Of a stretch of 64,000 bases of DNA, positions 37,037-48,745 are shown piece by piece; the first letter of the stretch is position 1; every line of letters begins with the position of its first letter. Below the pieces are notes generated by a model that made no database searches, was not told the origin of the DNA, and saw nothing but the letters and a program-made list of their open reading frames with translations. The DNA comes from Streptomyces leeuwenhoekii. Lineage in GTDB: Bacteria; Actinomycetota; Actinomycetes; Streptomycetales; Streptomycetaceae. The translations under genes and the position numbers were made by a program. The stretch covers positions 3,796,001 through 3,860,000 of the forward strand of contig NZ_LN831790.1 of assembly GCF_001013905.1 (NCBI RefSeq), in the 5' to 3' direction.

Positions 37037-38440
37037 TCAGGACGCGGCGGTCCTGAGCCCCTGTACGTCGATCTGCTCCGTCTCGTCGTGCGCCGTCAGG
37101 TCGATGACCCGGCCCTCGCCGGCCGACCCCGCGCCGCCCGGCTCGGCCCCGTCCTCGGTCCCGTCCTCGGTCCCGTCCTCGGTCCCGAGCCCGGTCCCGC
37201 CCTCGGTCCCGTCCTCGGTCTCGGCGTCGGGCACGACGTCGGTCTCGGCCTCGGCCTCGGCCCGGTGCAGGGCGAGGGCCTCCTGGCCGACGATGTCGGC
37301 GAGGTCCTCGTTCTGGACGGCGGCCTCCAGAGCGCTGGGCGCCACCGCGCCCGCCCCGGTCCCCCGCCGGTCCTGCGCCTGAGCCGGCACCGGCGGCCTC
37401 ACACCCTCGAAGCCCTGCGGGCCCTCGGCGCCCCGCGCGTCCTCGGAACCCTGCGCGTACTCGGAGCCCCGCACGTCCTCGGACCCGTTCGGGCCCTTCA
37501 CGTCCTTCGCGTCCTTCGCGCCCTTGGTGCCGAAGAAGTCGAAGCCTCCCGCGGCGGCCGGGCGCCGTGCGGGAGCGGGCGGTACGACGGCCGCCGCGGG
37601 CGGCACCGAGAGGTGCCCGGCGGGCTGCCGCCCGGACGGCTGCGCGAGGCCCGGCGCGGCGCCCTGCCCCGCATCCGGCGCGAACGCCCGCGCGGACCCG
37701 GCCGCCGCCTGCGTGCCGGTGCCCGTGGGCCGCGTCGCCGCCCGGTCCCCGGCACCGGCGGCCCGGACGCCACCGCCGCCGTCCCCGCCGTCCCCGCCGT
37801 CGTGCGCCGTCGTACCGGCGAGCCGTGCCAGGGCCGCACCGGCCCGCTGCAACAGCCGAGCGCCCTGAGGGGAGGAGAGGAGACCCAGGCTCCCCGGCTC
37901 GGCGCCACCCGTCCCCGGTGTCCCGCCCGCGGGTGCCCCCTGCGGAGCCGCCGGCCGGCCCGCCGCCAGGGCGCGCGCCGGGGCGGCCGCCCCCAGCTCC
38001 AGCAGGCGGCGGCCCTCCAGGGCTCCGGCGCGCTCGGTCTCCGCCGTGGCGTAGCGCCGCAGCAGCGCCGCGTGCTCGTTGCGCAGCCCCTGGAGCTCCG
38101 CCCGCTTGGCGCGCAGCCGCTGCTCCAGCTTGGCCCGCAGCTCGCGCGACTCCTCCAGGTCCGCCTCCAGTTCGGCGACGCGTTCCTCGTGGCGCCACTC
38201 GTCGCTCGCCCGCGCGCGCGTGAGTTCGGCGACACGCCTGCCCGCCTGCATGTCCCAGCGGCGCATGACGAACGCACCGGTGATCGCCGTGATCGCGGCG
38301 GCCGCGGCCAGTGCGCGAAGCACCATCGGTTCGCTGAACGCCCAGGGCCCCAGGGCGCAGACGAGGGAGACGCCTGCGATCGCCGACGGCGGAAGCATTC
38401 TGTGCAGGGGAGGGGAATGACGGTGACGTCCACGTGGCAT
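37037..38440 (-). CDS. Membrane protein with coiled coil and long disordered tail
   Basis: A 467-aa hypothetical. Two hydrophobic segments near the N-terminus (about 16-58) are followed by a strong coiled coil of about 80 residues ([36 protein letters not shown]). The last 320 residues are Ala/Gly/Pro-rich with acidic repeats such as EDGTEDGT and KDAKD. Topology suggests a membrane anchor with a cytoplasmic rod. The ATG at 38440 is chosen; a TTG seven codons upstream is also open. Function unknown. Confidence 0.8.
   Translation of the reverse strand: MPRGRHRHSPPLHRMLPPSAIAGVSLVCALGPWAFSEPMVLRALAAAAAITAITGAFVMRRWDMQAGRRVAELTRARASDEWRHEERVAELEADLEESRELRAKLEQRLRAKRAELQGLRNEHAALLRRYATAETERAGALEGRRLLELGAAAPARALAAGRPAAPQGAPAGGTPGTGGAEPGSLGLLSSPQGARLLQRAGAALARLAGTTAHDGGDGGDGGGGVRAAGAGDRAATRPTGTGTQAAAGSARAFAPDAGQGAAPGLAQPSGRQPAGHLSVPPAAAVVPPAPARRPAAAGGFDFFGTKGAKDAKDVKGPNGSEDVRGSEYAQGSEDARGAEGPQGFEGVRPPVPAQAQDRRGTGAGAVAPSALEAAVQNEDLADIVGQEALALHRAEAEAETDVVPDAETEDGTEGGTGLGTEDGTEDGTEDGAEPGGAGSAGEGRVIDLTAHDETEQIDVQGLRTAAS
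37150..37215 (-). repeat. 12-bp repeat in coiled-coil protein gene
   Basis: TCGGTCCCGTCC recurs about five times and encodes (Gly-Thr-Glu-Asp)n. A second degenerate Lys/Asp and Ser/Glu/Gly repeat lies near 37390-37520. Confidence 0.75.
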
Positions 38441-38571
38441 GGCCAGAAACTTACCGCGCAAGGATGTTTCTTGGCTCGCCGCCCCGTAAAAACACGGCCG
38501 TCCGCTAAGTGTTCACTGGCCGTCAGGAAACAACACGCCGACACGCCGGGCGAATTCGACCAAGATCATTT

Positions 38572-39693
38572 TCAGTGGTCGTTCAGCCGGCCGCTCATCC
38601 ACTGCAACGCCGCGGGAATCTCCCGGCGCCACGTATTGAAGTTGTGGCCGCCGCTTTCGAGGATGATCGACGAGATCCGCGTCCGTCCCGTCGCCTTGAC
38701 CCGCTCTATGAACTCCAGCGTGTCCTCGTAGTTGGACTCACCGCTCTCGCTGCTGGTGACCAGCAGCGAGGTGTCCGGCGCGGGCTTGTGTTCCAGGTAC
38801 CACCACAGGTCGGCCCGATTCTCGAGTTCCTCGTCGCCGTGGAAGAGATCACCCGTGGTCGCGTCGATCGGCGCCTCGTAGTACGCGGACAGGCCGGCAC
38901 CGGCGGCGTACACCCCGGGATGGTGCAGGGCCAGCTTCAGCGCGCAGTAACCGCCCGTGGAATTGCCGATGACGCCCCAGCTTCCGGGCTTGCGGCCCGC
39001 CCGGTACTGCGCGAGGATCGCCTCGGGCAGATCCCTGGCGAAGAACGACTCCGTGCGCGGCCCGCCGGGGATGTCCACGCATTCGGTGTCCCGGGGCGGT
39101 GCCACCGTCGGCCGCAGCATCACCAGGATCATCGGCCGTATCCGGCCACGCCCGGCCAGGTCGAGGGCCGTGCGGGGGTACTCCAGCTTGTCCACCAGCG
39201 CCTCGGCCGTTCCCGGGTAGCCGGTCAGGACGACCGCCGCGGGGAACGTGCGCGTGCGGTGCCGCGGCTGGAAGTACTCCGGCGGCAGATAGACGTAGGC
39301 GGGCGTGGCGATACGGGTCGTCCGGCCCACGATCTCCACCTTCTGGATCTGCCCGACGGTCTCCGGCCGGGAGCCGCCCGGCGCCTTCACCGGCCGTGTG
39401 CCGACCACCCGCAGCGGCCCCCGACCGCCGTCGGCGTGGTCGACGACCACGCCCTGCCCGGTCTCCCGCCCGAAGAGGTCCGCCCAGCCCGCGTAGAAGC
39501 CGAACGCCTGGTTGGCGGCGAGTCCGACCGCGGCGAACAGCGCGAGCTGCGTGGCCAGCAGCAGCCCGACCCGCCCGGCGACGGCCCGCGCGGACCGCCG
39601 GGCCAGCCGTGGCCACAGCCACACCGTGCCGGCGAACAGCAGCACGGCGGCCGCCACCGCCAGCGCCAGCACCTTGCCGCTTGTGAGACCCAT
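38572..39693 (-). CDS. Membrane-anchored esterase (alpha/beta hydrolase, PF00756-like)
   Basis: A 373-aa protein. Two membrane helices (about 8-27 and 40-62) lead to an exported alpha/beta-hydrolase domain of the esterase D/mycolyltransferase group: YVYLPPEYF, AAVVLTGYPG, nucleophile elbow GVIGNSTGGYCAL and catalytic His in LESGGHNFNTWR; the acid is probably in the DTSLLVTSSESGESNYED stretch. The substrate is an ester in or near the envelope. It is divergent from the MprF-like gene, and in S. coelicolor these two are also neighbours as I recall. Confidence 0.9.
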   Translation of the reverse strand: MGLTSGKVLALAVAAAVLLFAGTVWLWPRLARRSARAVAGRVGLLLATQLALFAAVGLAANQAFGFYAGWADLFGRETGQGVVVDHADGGRGPLRVVGTRPVKAPGGSRPETVGQIQKVEIVGRTTRIATPAYVYLPPEYFQPRHRTRTFPAAVVLTGYPGTAEALVDKLEYPRTALDLAGRGRIRPMILVMLRPTVAPPRDTECVDIPGGPRTESFFARDLPEAILAQYRAGRKPGSWGVIGNSTGGYCALKLALHHPGVYAAGAGLSAYYEAPIDATTGDLFHGDEELENRADLWWYLEHKPAPDTSLLVTSSESGESNYEDTLEFIERVKATGRTRISSIILESGGHNFNTWRREIPAALQWMSGRLNDH

Positions 39694-39819
39694 CCGTCGC
39701 TACCTGCCTGTACGTCGTGCCGGGCGCCCGGCCCGCGCGGGCGCGGGCGCGGGCCGGTCCCGGACCTTCCGTGGCCGTGAAGGCTCTCCACGGCCGGTGA
39801 ACCGCTTCGGAGAGCCGAG

Positions 39820-39848
39820 TGAACCTCTCTCCCCGAGACACCGTCCTA
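39820..39848 (+). promoter_or_regulatory. Candidate ECF (SigE-type) promoter of the mprF-like gene
   Basis: GAAC at 39821-39824 and CGTC at 39842-39845 are separated by 17 bp, close to the SigE-type pattern GGAAC/CGTC. The element ends 10 bases before the ATG at 39858, which would give a leaderless or nearly leaderless message. Confidence 0.45.
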
Positions 39849-39857
39849 GAGGGCGCA

Positions 39858-41762
39858 ATGTCGCCGGATGCCCGATCGGCACCGGATCCGAGCTCCTTCG
39901 CACAACCACGGGATGCGATGTCTGTCAGGCCAGATGAGGAAATGTCGGGTGGGGTTCCGCAGCCCACGGGCCGGTCGGGCCGCGCACGGCGCCTGCTGAG
40001 CGGTCCGCGCCCCGAGGCCGTCCCCGTCCTCGTCGGACGAGCCTGCGCCCTGGTCGGCCTGCTGGACATCGCGGCGGGCGTCTTCCCGCGGTTCCGGCAC
40101 AGCCGTATGCACGCCCTTGCCGAGGTGCTGCCGGGCGCGCTCGGTCCGTTCGCCGCGGCGCTCTCGCTGAGCACCGGCGTGCTGTTGCTGCTGCTCGCCC
40201 ACGGGCTCAAGCGCGGCAAGCGGCGGGCCTGGCGCGCCGCGGTGGCGCTGCTGCCGGCCGGCGCCGCCGCCCAGTTCGCCTACCGCCACTCGCTGGCGGG
40301 CGTCGCCCTCTCGGTGGCGCTGCTGTGGGTCGTACTGCGCCACCGCGACCAGTTCGCCTCGCTGCCCGACCCGCGCAGCCGGTGGCGGGCGCTGGCCAAC
40401 TTCGTCCTCATGGGCGCCGGTTCCCTCGCCCTCGGGCTGGTCGTCGTCAGCGCCCACCCGGGCCGCATCGTCGGCGACCCCAGCCTCGCCGACCGCCTCA
40501 CCCACGTCCTGTACGGCCTGTTCGGCTTCGAGGGCCCCGTCGACTACCAGGGCACCACCTCCTGGACGGTCGCCTTCTCCCTCGGCGCCCTCGGCCTGCT
40601 CACCGCCGTCACCACCCTCTACCTGGCCCTGCGGCCCGAACACCCGGCCGCCCGCCTCACGGAGGACGACGAGGCCCGGCTGCGCGCCCTGCTGGCCCGG
40701 CACGGCGGCCGGGACTCCCTCGGCCACTTCGCGCTCCGCCGCGACAAGGCCGTCGTCTTCTCCCCCAGCGGCAAGGCGGCGGTGACGTACCGCGTCGTCT
40801 CCGGGGTGATGCTCGCCAGCGGCGACCCGATCGGTGACGTCGAGGCGTGGCCCGGCGCCATCGAACGCTTCATGGACGAGGCCCGCGCCCACTCCTGGAC
40901 CCCCGCCGTCATGGGCTGCTCCGAGACCGGCGGCCAGGTGTGGACCCGCGAGACCGGGCTCGACGCCCTCGAACTGGGCGACGAGGCGGTGGTGGACGTC
41001 AGGGATTTCTCGCTCGCCGGCCGCGCGATGCGCAATGTGCGCCAGATGGTCAAGCGCATCGAGCGCGCCGGTTACGAGACCCGGGTACGACGTGTCCGTG
41101 ACCTCGGCGAGGCCGAACTGGACCGGATCCGCCGCGCCGCCGACGACTGGCGCGGCACCGACACCGAGCGCGGCTTCTCCATGGCGCTCGGCCGCCTCGG
41201 CGACCCCGCCGACGGCGACTGCCTGGTCGCCACCGCCCACAAGGCCGACGACCGGCCGGGCCCGTACGGCGACCTGAAGGCGGTCCTGCACTTCGTGCCG
41301 TGGGGCACCGACGGCGTCTCGCTGGACCTCATGCGGCGGGATCGGGCGGCCGACCCCGGCATGAACGAACTGCTCATCGTCGCCGCGCTGCAGGCCGCGC
41401 CGAGGCTCGGCATCGAGCGGGTCTCCCTCAACTTCGCCATGTTCCGCTCGGCGCTGGCGCGCGGCGAGAAGATCGGCGCGGGGCCGGTGCTGCGGGCCTG
41501 GCGGGGGCTGCTGGTGTTCCTCTCCCGGTGGTTCCAGATCGAGTCGCTGTACAAGTTCAACGCCAAGTTCCAGCCCCGCTGGGAGCCCCGCTTCGTCGTC
41601 TACCGCGCCTCGGCCGACCTCCCGCGCATCGGCTTCGCCGCCATGCAGGCGGAAGGATTCCTCACCCTCTCCGTGCCGCTGCCGCGCTTGCTGCGCCGCC
41701 GCGCGGGCACGCCCCGCCCGTGCGCCCACCGGGTCGCCGAACGGGACGTACAGGCCGCCTGA
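39858..41762 (+). CDS. mprF: MprF/LysX-like phosphatidylglycerol lysyltransferase
   Basis: A 634-aa membrane protein. Six or so helices lie in about residues 50-260 (AVALLPAGAAAQFAYRHSLAGVALSVALLWVVL; WTVAFSLGALGLLTAVTTLYLAL), followed by a DUF2156 GNAT-like catalytic domain (DSLGHFALRRDKAVVFSPSGKAAVTYRVVSGVMLASGDPIG; FSLAGRAMRNVRQMVKRIERAGYE; GVSLDLMRRDRAADPGMNELLI; NFAMFRSAL). Such enzymes transfer lysine from lysyl-tRNA to phosphatidylglycerol and reduce sensitivity to cationic peptides. Alternative starts occur at codons 21 and 29. An ECF-type promoter candidate lies immediately upstream. Confidence 0.9.
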   Translation: MSPDARSAPDPSSFAQPRDAMSVRPDEEMSGGVPQPTGRSGRARRLLSGPRPEAVPVLVGRACALVGLLDIAAGVFPRFRHSRMHALAEVLPGALGPFAAALSLSTGVLLLLLAHGLKRGKRRAWRAAVALLPAGAAAQFAYRHSLAGVALSVALLWVVLRHRDQFASLPDPRSRWRALANFVLMGAGSLALGLVVVSAHPGRIVGDPSLADRLTHVLYGLFGFEGPVDYQGTTSWTVAFSLGALGLLTAVTTLYLALRPEHPAARLTEDDEARLRALLARHGGRDSLGHFALRRDKAVVFSPSGKAAVTYRVVSGVMLASGDPIGDVEAWPGAIERFMDEARAHSWTPAVMGCSETGGQVWTRETGLDALELGDEAVVDVRDFSLAGRAMRNVRQMVKRIERAGYETRVRRVRDLGEAELDRIRRAADDWRGTDTERGFSMALGRLGDPADGDCLVATAHKADDRPGPYGDLKAVLHFVPWGTDGVSLDLMRRDRAADPGMNELLIVAALQAAPRLGIERVSLNFAMFRSALARGEKIGAGPVLRAWRGLLVFLSRWFQIESLYKFNAKFQPRWEPRFVVYRASADLPRIGFAAMQAEGFLTLSVPLPRLLRRRAGTPRPCAHRVAERDVQAA

Positions 41763-41862
41763 GGACCGGCCCGCGGGCCCTCCGGCGGGCCGGCGCCGGC
41801 CCCCTTGGTCACGCCCGGCCCCGCACACCGTGGCGGTCCCCCGCTGGGCCTACGCTGAACAC

Positions 41863-42723
41863 ATGAGCAACCAGACCGGCCGCCGCCATGTGGCGGGCCT
41901 GCCCGTATGGGACCGCTGCGCGGTCATGGGGGTCGTGAACGTGACCCCCGACTCGTTCTCCGACGGGGGTCGGTGGTTCGACACGACGGCCGCCGTCAAG
42001 CACGGCCTCGGCCTGGTCGCCGAGGGCGCGGACCTGGTCGATGTCGGCGGCGAGTCCACCCGTCCAGGCGCCACCCGGGTCGACGAGGCGGAGGAGCTCA
42101 GGCGGGTCGTCCCCGTGGTCCGCGGGCTGGCCTCCGAGGGCGTCACGGTCTCCGTGGACACCATGCGCGCCTCCGTGGCCGAACAGGCCCTCGCGGCCGG
42201 CGCCGCCCTCGTCAACGACGTCAGCGGCGGCCTCGCCGACCCCCGGATGATCCCGGTCGTCGCGGACCGCGGCGCCCCCTTCGTGGTGATGCACTGGCGC
42301 GGCTTCCTGGAGGGCGGCAACGTACGGGGCGTGTACGGCGACGTCGTCGCCGAGGTCACCGGCGAGCTCCACGCGCGCGTGGAGGCCGTCCTGGAGGGCG
42401 GCATCGCGGCCGACCGGATCGTCGTCGACCCCGGTCTCGGCTTCTCCAAGGACGCCGACCACGACCTGGCGCTCCTGGCCCGCCTGGACCGCCTGCTGGG
42501 CCTCGGCCACCCGCTGCTGGTCGCCGCCTCCCGCAAGCGGTTCCTCGGCCGGGTCCTCGCCGGGCCGGACGGCACCGTGCCGCCCGCGCGGGAACGCGAC
42601 GCGGCCACGGCGGCCGTCTCCGCGCTCGCGGCGCACGCCGGCGCGTGGGCAGTGCGGGTGCACGAGGTGCGCGCCACGGCCGACGCCGTGCGGGTCGCCC
42701 GCGCCGTCGAGGGAGCCCGGTGA
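41863..42723 (+). CDS. folP: Dihydropteroate synthase
   Basis: A 286-aa folate enzyme, the target of sulfonamides. Signatures: VMGVVNVTPDSFSDGGRW, LVDVGGESTRPGAT, VSVDTMRASVAEQAL, ALVNDVSGG, RIVVDPGLGFSKDADHD and ASRKRFLG. The ATG at 41863 is preferred. Its stop overlaps the start of the next gene as GTGA. It opens a folP-X-folB-folK run. Confidence 0.96.
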   Translation: MSNQTGRRHVAGLPVWDRCAVMGVVNVTPDSFSDGGRWFDTTAAVKHGLGLVAEGADLVDVGGESTRPGATRVDEAEELRRVVPVVRGLASEGVTVSVDTMRASVAEQALAAGAALVNDVSGGLADPRMIPVVADRGAPFVVMHWRGFLEGGNVRGVYGDVVAEVTGELHARVEAVLEGGIAADRIVVDPGLGFSKDADHDLALLARLDRLLGLGHPLLVAASRKRFLGRVLAGPDGTVPPARERDAATAAVSALAAHAGAWAVRVHEVRATADAVRVARAVEGAR

Positions 42724-43223
42724 GCGCCCCCCACACCGACGTCGAGCACGTCGAGGCCGCCAACACCGCCTTCTACGAGGCGGTGGAGCGGGGCGACTTC
42801 GAGGAGGTGTCCGCGCTCTGGCTCTCCCCGTCCGACCTGGGCATCGACGAGACGTACCACGACCCGGCGGACGCCGGTGTGATCTCCTGCGTGCACCCCG
42901 GCTGGCCGGTCCTCACCGGACGCGGCGAGGTGCTGCGGTCGTACGCGCTGATCATGGCGAACACCGACTACATCCAGTTCTTCCTCACCGACGTGCACAT
43001 CTCCGTCACCGGCGACACCGCCGTGGTGACGTGCAGCGAGAACATCCTCAGCGGCGGTCCCGCCCCGGAAGGCGGCGACGAGCTCGGCCCGCTCGTCGGC
43101 CAGGTGGTGGCCGCCACCAACGTGTTCCGGCGCACACCCTCCGGCTGGAAGCTCTGGTCGCACCACGCCTCCCCGGTCCTGGCCGAGAACGGCGAGGACG
43201 AGGCGGAGGACACCCCCACCTGA
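42720..43223 (+). CDS. NTF2/SnoaL-like protein in folate cluster
   Basis: A 167-aa protein with an NTF2-like cone fold (NTAFYEAVERGDFEEVSALWLS; VHPGWPVLTGRGEVLRSYALIM; VVTCSENILSG; TNVFRRTPSGWKLWSHHASPV). It is coupled to folP by a GTGA overlap. Proteins of this kind sit in the folate cluster of many actinobacteria; their task is unknown, and a role in pterin handling is only suggested by position. Confidence 0.88.
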   Translation: MSAPHTDVEHVEAANTAFYEAVERGDFEEVSALWLSPSDLGIDETYHDPADAGVISCVHPGWPVLTGRGEVLRSYALIMANTDYIQFFLTDVHISVTGDTAVVTCSENILSGGPAPEGGDELGPLVGQVVAATNVFRRTPSGWKLWSHHASPVLAENGEDEAEDTPT

Positions 43224-43566
43224 GTGGGTAGACGGGAGGGGATGGACGGAAGGGGACGGAAGGGGACGGAAGGAAACCGAAGGGGCCGGGCGGGGCCGGG
43301 CGGGGACGGGAGTCGGCAGGAGGGGACGGCCGGCTTCTTGCCGGGAAGTGGCTGGAATCACGGACCGACCCGCCACGGCGGTCACCGGCCCGTGAGCGGC
43401 GGGGTTCTCCAGGGCGAACACCGGGTGAAACCTCCCGCCGACGGCGCGGGCCGCACCCCCCGTGGCCCGGCGCTGTCGGTGGCCGCGGGTAGATTCGACC
43501 CAGGCCGGCGTGCCGCCCGCACGCGGCGACGACCGGCCGAGACCGACGACTGCAGGAGTGATTCGC
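43224..43566. other. G-rich spacer and folB promoter region
   Basis: About 340 bases interrupt the folate run. The first part is the G-rich repeat at 43241-43310. A TAGATT hexamer at 43490-43495 could be the -10 of a folB promoter. No gene is seen. Confidence 0.45.
43241..43310 (+). repeat. G-rich purine repeat
   Basis: GGACGGAAGG-type units followed by GGGCCGGGCGG units give at least eight runs of three or more G on the plus strand, enough for G-quadruplex formation. Confidence 0.7.
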
Positions 43567-43926
43567 GTGGATCGTGTCGCGCTGCGCGGCCTGAAGGCCC
43601 GCGGGCACCACGGTGTGTTCCCCAAGGAGCGTGAAGAGGGCCAGACCTTCATCGTGGACCTCGTCCTCGCCGTGGACACCCGGCCGGCCGCAGCCGACGA
43701 CGACCTGGCGAAGACCGTGCACTACGGCATCGTGGCGGAGGAGGTCGTGGCTGCCGTGGAGGGCGAGCCCGTCAACCTCATCGAGACCCTCGCCGAGCGC
43801 ATCGCCCAGGTCTGTCTGAAGCACGAGGCGGTGCGGGAGGTCGAGGTCTGCGTCCACAAGCCGGACGCGCCGATCACCGTGCCGTTCGACGACGTGACCG
43901 TCACCATCACCCGGAGCCGCGTATGA
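43567..43926 (+). CDS. folB: Dihydroneopterin aldolase
   Basis: A 119-aa enzyme that cleaves dihydroneopterin. Features: RVALRGLKARGHHGVFPKEREEGQTFIVDL, HYGIVAEEV, NLIETLAERIAQ and catalytic Lys in VCVHKPDAPI. GTG at 43567 is preceded by AGGAG with 8-base spacing. Its stop overlaps folK as ATGA. Confidence 0.96.
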   Translation: MDRVALRGLKARGHHGVFPKEREEGQTFIVDLVLAVDTRPAAADDDLAKTVHYGIVAEEVVAAVEGEPVNLIETLAERIAQVCLKHEAVREVEVCVHKPDAPITVPFDDVTVTITRSRV

Positions 43927-44534
43927 CCGCCTCGTTCACCGGCGGGTCCAGCGACCCGACCGTCCAGCCGGTGCCGACCTCGGTCGTCGAGAAGGTCGAC
44001 GCCGCCGACACCACGCTGCACAACCCGAAACGGGCCGTGATCTCCCTCGGCTCCAACCTCGGCAACCGCCTGGAGACCCTCCAGGGAGCCATCGACGCCC
44101 TGGAGGACACCCCCGGCGTGCGCGTCAAGGCGGTCTCCCCGGTGTACGAGACGGAGCCGTGGGGCGTGGAGCCCGGCAGCCAGCCCTCGTACTTCAACGC
44201 GGTCGTGGTCCTCAAGACGACGCTGCCCCCGTCCTCCCTGCTGGAGCGGGCGCACGCCGTCGAGGAGGCCTTCCACCGGGTCCGCGACGAGCGCTGGGGC
44301 GCCCGCACCCTCGACGTGGACATCGTCGCCTACGCCGACGTCGTCTCCGACGACCCGCAGCTCACCCTCCCCCACCCGCGCGCCCACGAACGCGCCTTCG
44401 TCCTCGCCCCCTGGCACGACGTGGACCCTGGCGCCCTGCTCCCGGGCCGCGGCCCGGTCGCGGAGCTCCTGGACGCCGTCACGCGGGAGGGCGTCACACC
44501 CCGCGGCGACCTGGAACTCCGGCTGCCCGAGTAG
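43923..44534 (+). CDS. folK: 2-amino-4-hydroxy-6-hydroxymethyldihydropteridine pyrophosphokinase
   Basis: A 203-aa HPPK. After a 36-residue disordered lead the core reads RAVISLGSNLGNRLETL, SPVYETEPWG, YFNAVVVLKT and the signature ERWGARTLDVDIVAY, then LPHPRAHERAFVL. It makes the pyrophosphorylated pterin that FolP condenses with p-aminobenzoate. Coupled to folB. Confidence 0.96.
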   Translation: MTASFTGGSSDPTVQPVPTSVVEKVDAADTTLHNPKRAVISLGSNLGNRLETLQGAIDALEDTPGVRVKAVSPVYETEPWGVEPGSQPSYFNAVVVLKTTLPPSSLLERAHAVEEAFHRVRDERWGARTLDVDIVAYADVVSDDPQLTLPHPRAHERAFVLAPWHDVDPGALLPGRGPVAELLDAVTREGVTPRGDLELRLPE

Positions 44535-44628
44535 CCGTTAAGGTCGACAGCGCCGGGGGCACCGGGACGAGCACCGTCCGGGCCACCGGAAACCGGCCCG
44601 GACATCCGGGGGAACGCGAGGGGACACC

Positions 44629-45120
44629 GTGAGAGAGCTGCGCATCAGGGTGCTGGCCGGCGTCTTCGTCGTCGCCGGCGTCCTGTCCTGGGCGGGCGCC
44701 CGCCTGTGGAACTCGGTCGGCACGCTCCCCAGCGTCCCGCTGGCCGCCCCCGTCGTCCTCGCCCTGATCGCCGTCGTCCTGCTGGCCACGGCGCTCTCGC
44801 TGCGCGCCCGGCTGCGGGCCCAGCGCGAGCGCCGCCCCGGCGCCAAGGGCGTCGATCCGCTGATGGCGGCCCGCGCGGTGGTCTTCGGCCAGGCCAGCGC
44901 CCTGGTCGCCGCCCTCGTCTCCGGCATGTACGGCGGCACGGGCGCCTTCCTGCTGGAATCCCTCGACATCCCGGCCCGCCGCGACCAGGCCGTCTACGCC
45001 GGTTTCTCGGTCCTCGCGGGCATCGGCGTGGTGGCGGCTGCCCTCTTCCTGGAGCGGGTGTGCAAGCTGCCGGAGGACGACGAGGACGACGGCGGCCCGG
45101 GAGCGGCTCCGGCGGCGTGA
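44629..45120 (+). CDS. DUF3180 membrane protein
   Basis: A 163-aa actinobacterial membrane protein with four predicted helices (about 7-25, 38-58, 85-105, 122-143) and an acidic C-terminus. Conserved text includes GVDPLMAARAVVFGQASALVAALVSGMYGG. Its place after folK is conserved in actinobacteria. The role is unknown. Confidence 0.9.
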   Translation: MRELRIRVLAGVFVVAGVLSWAGARLWNSVGTLPSVPLAAPVVLALIAVVLLATALSLRARLRAQRERRPGAKGVDPLMAARAVVFGQASALVAALVSGMYGGTGAFLLESLDIPARRDQAVYAGFSVLAGIGVVAAALFLERVCKLPEDDEDDGGPGAAPAA

Positions 45121-45150
45121 CGCGCGGGGCGGCCCGCCGCCCCCGTCACG

Positions 45151-45756
45151 TCAGCGCGCCATGATCAGGCTCATCGCCTCGTTGCGCGTGGCCACGTCCC
45201 GGAGCTGACCGCGCACCGCCGACGTTATGGTCTTGGCGCCGGGCTTGCGGATACCGCGCATCGACATGCACATGTGCTCGCACTCCACCACGACGATGAC
45301 CCCGCGCGGCTCCAGCATCTCCATCAGCGAGTCCGCGATCTGCGTGGTGAGCCGCTCCTGGACCTGCGGACGGCGGGCGTAGACGTCCACCAGCCGCGCC
45401 AGCTTGGACAGACCGGTGATCTTGCCCGTGGTGGACGGGATGTATCCGACGTGCGCCACGCCCCGGAAGGGGACCAGGTGGTGCTCGCAGGTGCTGTACA
45501 CCTCGATGTCCTTCACGAGCACCATCTCGTCGTGCCCGATGTCGAAGGTCGTCGTCAGCACGTCCTCGGGCTTCTGCCACAGGCCCGCGAAGATCTCCCT
45601 GTACGCGCGAGCCACCCGCGCCGGCGTCTCCCGCAGCCCTTCGCGGTCCGGGTCCTCGCCAACCGCGATCAGCAGTTCGCGTACGGCGTTCTCGGCCCGC
45701 TTCTCGTCGAACTCGCCGATCTGGCCCTCGCCGTCCAGCGTCACGGGGTCGGTCAT
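45151..45756 (-). CDS. folE: GTP cyclohydrolase I
   Basis: A 201-aa enzyme that opens the folate pathway from GTP. Zinc and substrate motifs: [42 protein letters not shown] and [25 protein letters not shown]. It lies downstream of ftsH on the same strand, but a strong terminator (45803-45842) separates them, so it probably has its own promoter. Convergent with the DUF3180 gene. Confidence 0.97.
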   Translation of the reverse strand: MTDPVTLDGEGQIGEFDEKRAENAVRELLIAVGEDPDREGLRETPARVARAYREIFAGLWQKPEDVLTTTFDIGHDEMVLVKDIEVYSTCEHHLVPFRGVAHVGYIPSTTGKITGLSKLARLVDVYARRPQVQERLTTQIADSLMEMLEPRGVIVVVECEHMCMSMRGIRKPGAKTITSAVRGQLRDVATRNEAMSLIMAR

Positions 45757-45802
45757 GTGGTGCCTCGTTCCTGTGTGTCTGATGACGTGCTGGCATAGCG
45801 GA

Positions 45803-45842
45803 ATGCCGCGCCCCCCAGGCTAGAACCTGGGGGGCGCGGCAT
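45803..45842 (-). terminator. Terminator after ftsH
   Basis: A perfect 17-bp stem (45803-45819 with 45826-45842) with a 6-base loop lies between the ftsH stop and folE start. Confidence 0.88.
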
Positions 45843-45880
45843 ACATTCCGGGCCCGGCGGGGCCGGAAAGGGGTACTCGA

Positions 45881-47917
<2,037 letters not shown>

Positions 47918-48104
47918 CCATACGGAGCGGTGCCGCCCCGTCCCTCCTGCCATAGTGAGTTTGATAAAGACTGTTCTTCGGACGGTACCCCAGCATTGTC
48001 CCCTTCAGCCGCACGGGACGGCCGGCGTTCCCGTCTACGCATGCTCCAACGGCGCGGGAACCACTGGGGTTCCCGATCACCGCCGGGCCGCTCGGTTACG
48101 GGGC

Positions 48105-48665
48105 TCAGCCGCCGTAGACGTGGGGCGCGAGCGTACCGACGAACGGGAGGTTGCGGTACTTCTCGGCGTAGTCGAGGCCGTAGCCGACGACGAACTCGTT
48201 GGGGATGTCGAAGCCGACCCACTCGACGTCGATGGCGACCTTGGCGGCCTCGGGCTTGCGCAGCAGCGTGCACACCTTCAGCGAGGCGGGCTCGCGCGAA
48301 CCGAGGTTGGAGATCAGCCAGGACAGGGTCAGCCCGGAGTCGATGATGTCCTCGACGATCAGGACGTGCTTGCCCTTGATGTCGGTGTCGAGGTCCTTCA
48401 GGATCCGCACGACGCCGGAGGACTGGGTGCCCGCGCCGTAGGAGGACACGGCCATCCAGTCCATGGTGACCGGGGTGGACACGGCACGGGCGAGGTCGGC
48501 CATGACCATGACGGCGCCCTTGAGGACACCGACCAGGAGCAGGTCCTTGCCCGCGTACTCCGCGTCGATCTTCGCGGCCAGCTCGGCCAGCTTCGCGTCG
48601 ATCTCTTCCTTGGTGATGAGCACCTGCTGAAGGTCGGCACCCATGTCTTTCGCGTCCACCCGCAT
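48105..48665 (-). CDS. hpt: Hypoxanthine phosphoribosyltransferase
   Basis: A 186-aa purine-salvage enzyme. The PRPP motif is [14 protein letters not shown]; others are [32 protein letters not shown] and [27 protein letters not shown]. The start is at 48665, or at a second ATG seven codons later. It follows tilS (gap 80 bases) and precedes ftsH, an order shared with many Gram-positive bacteria. Confidence 0.96.
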   Translation of the reverse strand: MRVDAKDMGADLQQVLITKEEIDAKLAELAAKIDAEYAGKDLLLVGVLKGAVMVMADLARAVSTPVTMDWMAVSSYGAGTQSSGVVRILKDLDTDIKGKHVLIVEDIIDSGLTLSWLISNLGSREPASLKVCTLLRKPEAAKVAIDVEWVGFDIPNEFVVGYGLDYAEKYRNLPFVGTLAPHVYGG

Positions 48666-48745
48666 CACTTTCGGTCGTCCCGCATCGTCGGCCGGTCCGG
48701 CGTGCTGCCGCTGCCCGCCCGGGCGGGCAGCGCAGGGGCCGGATG

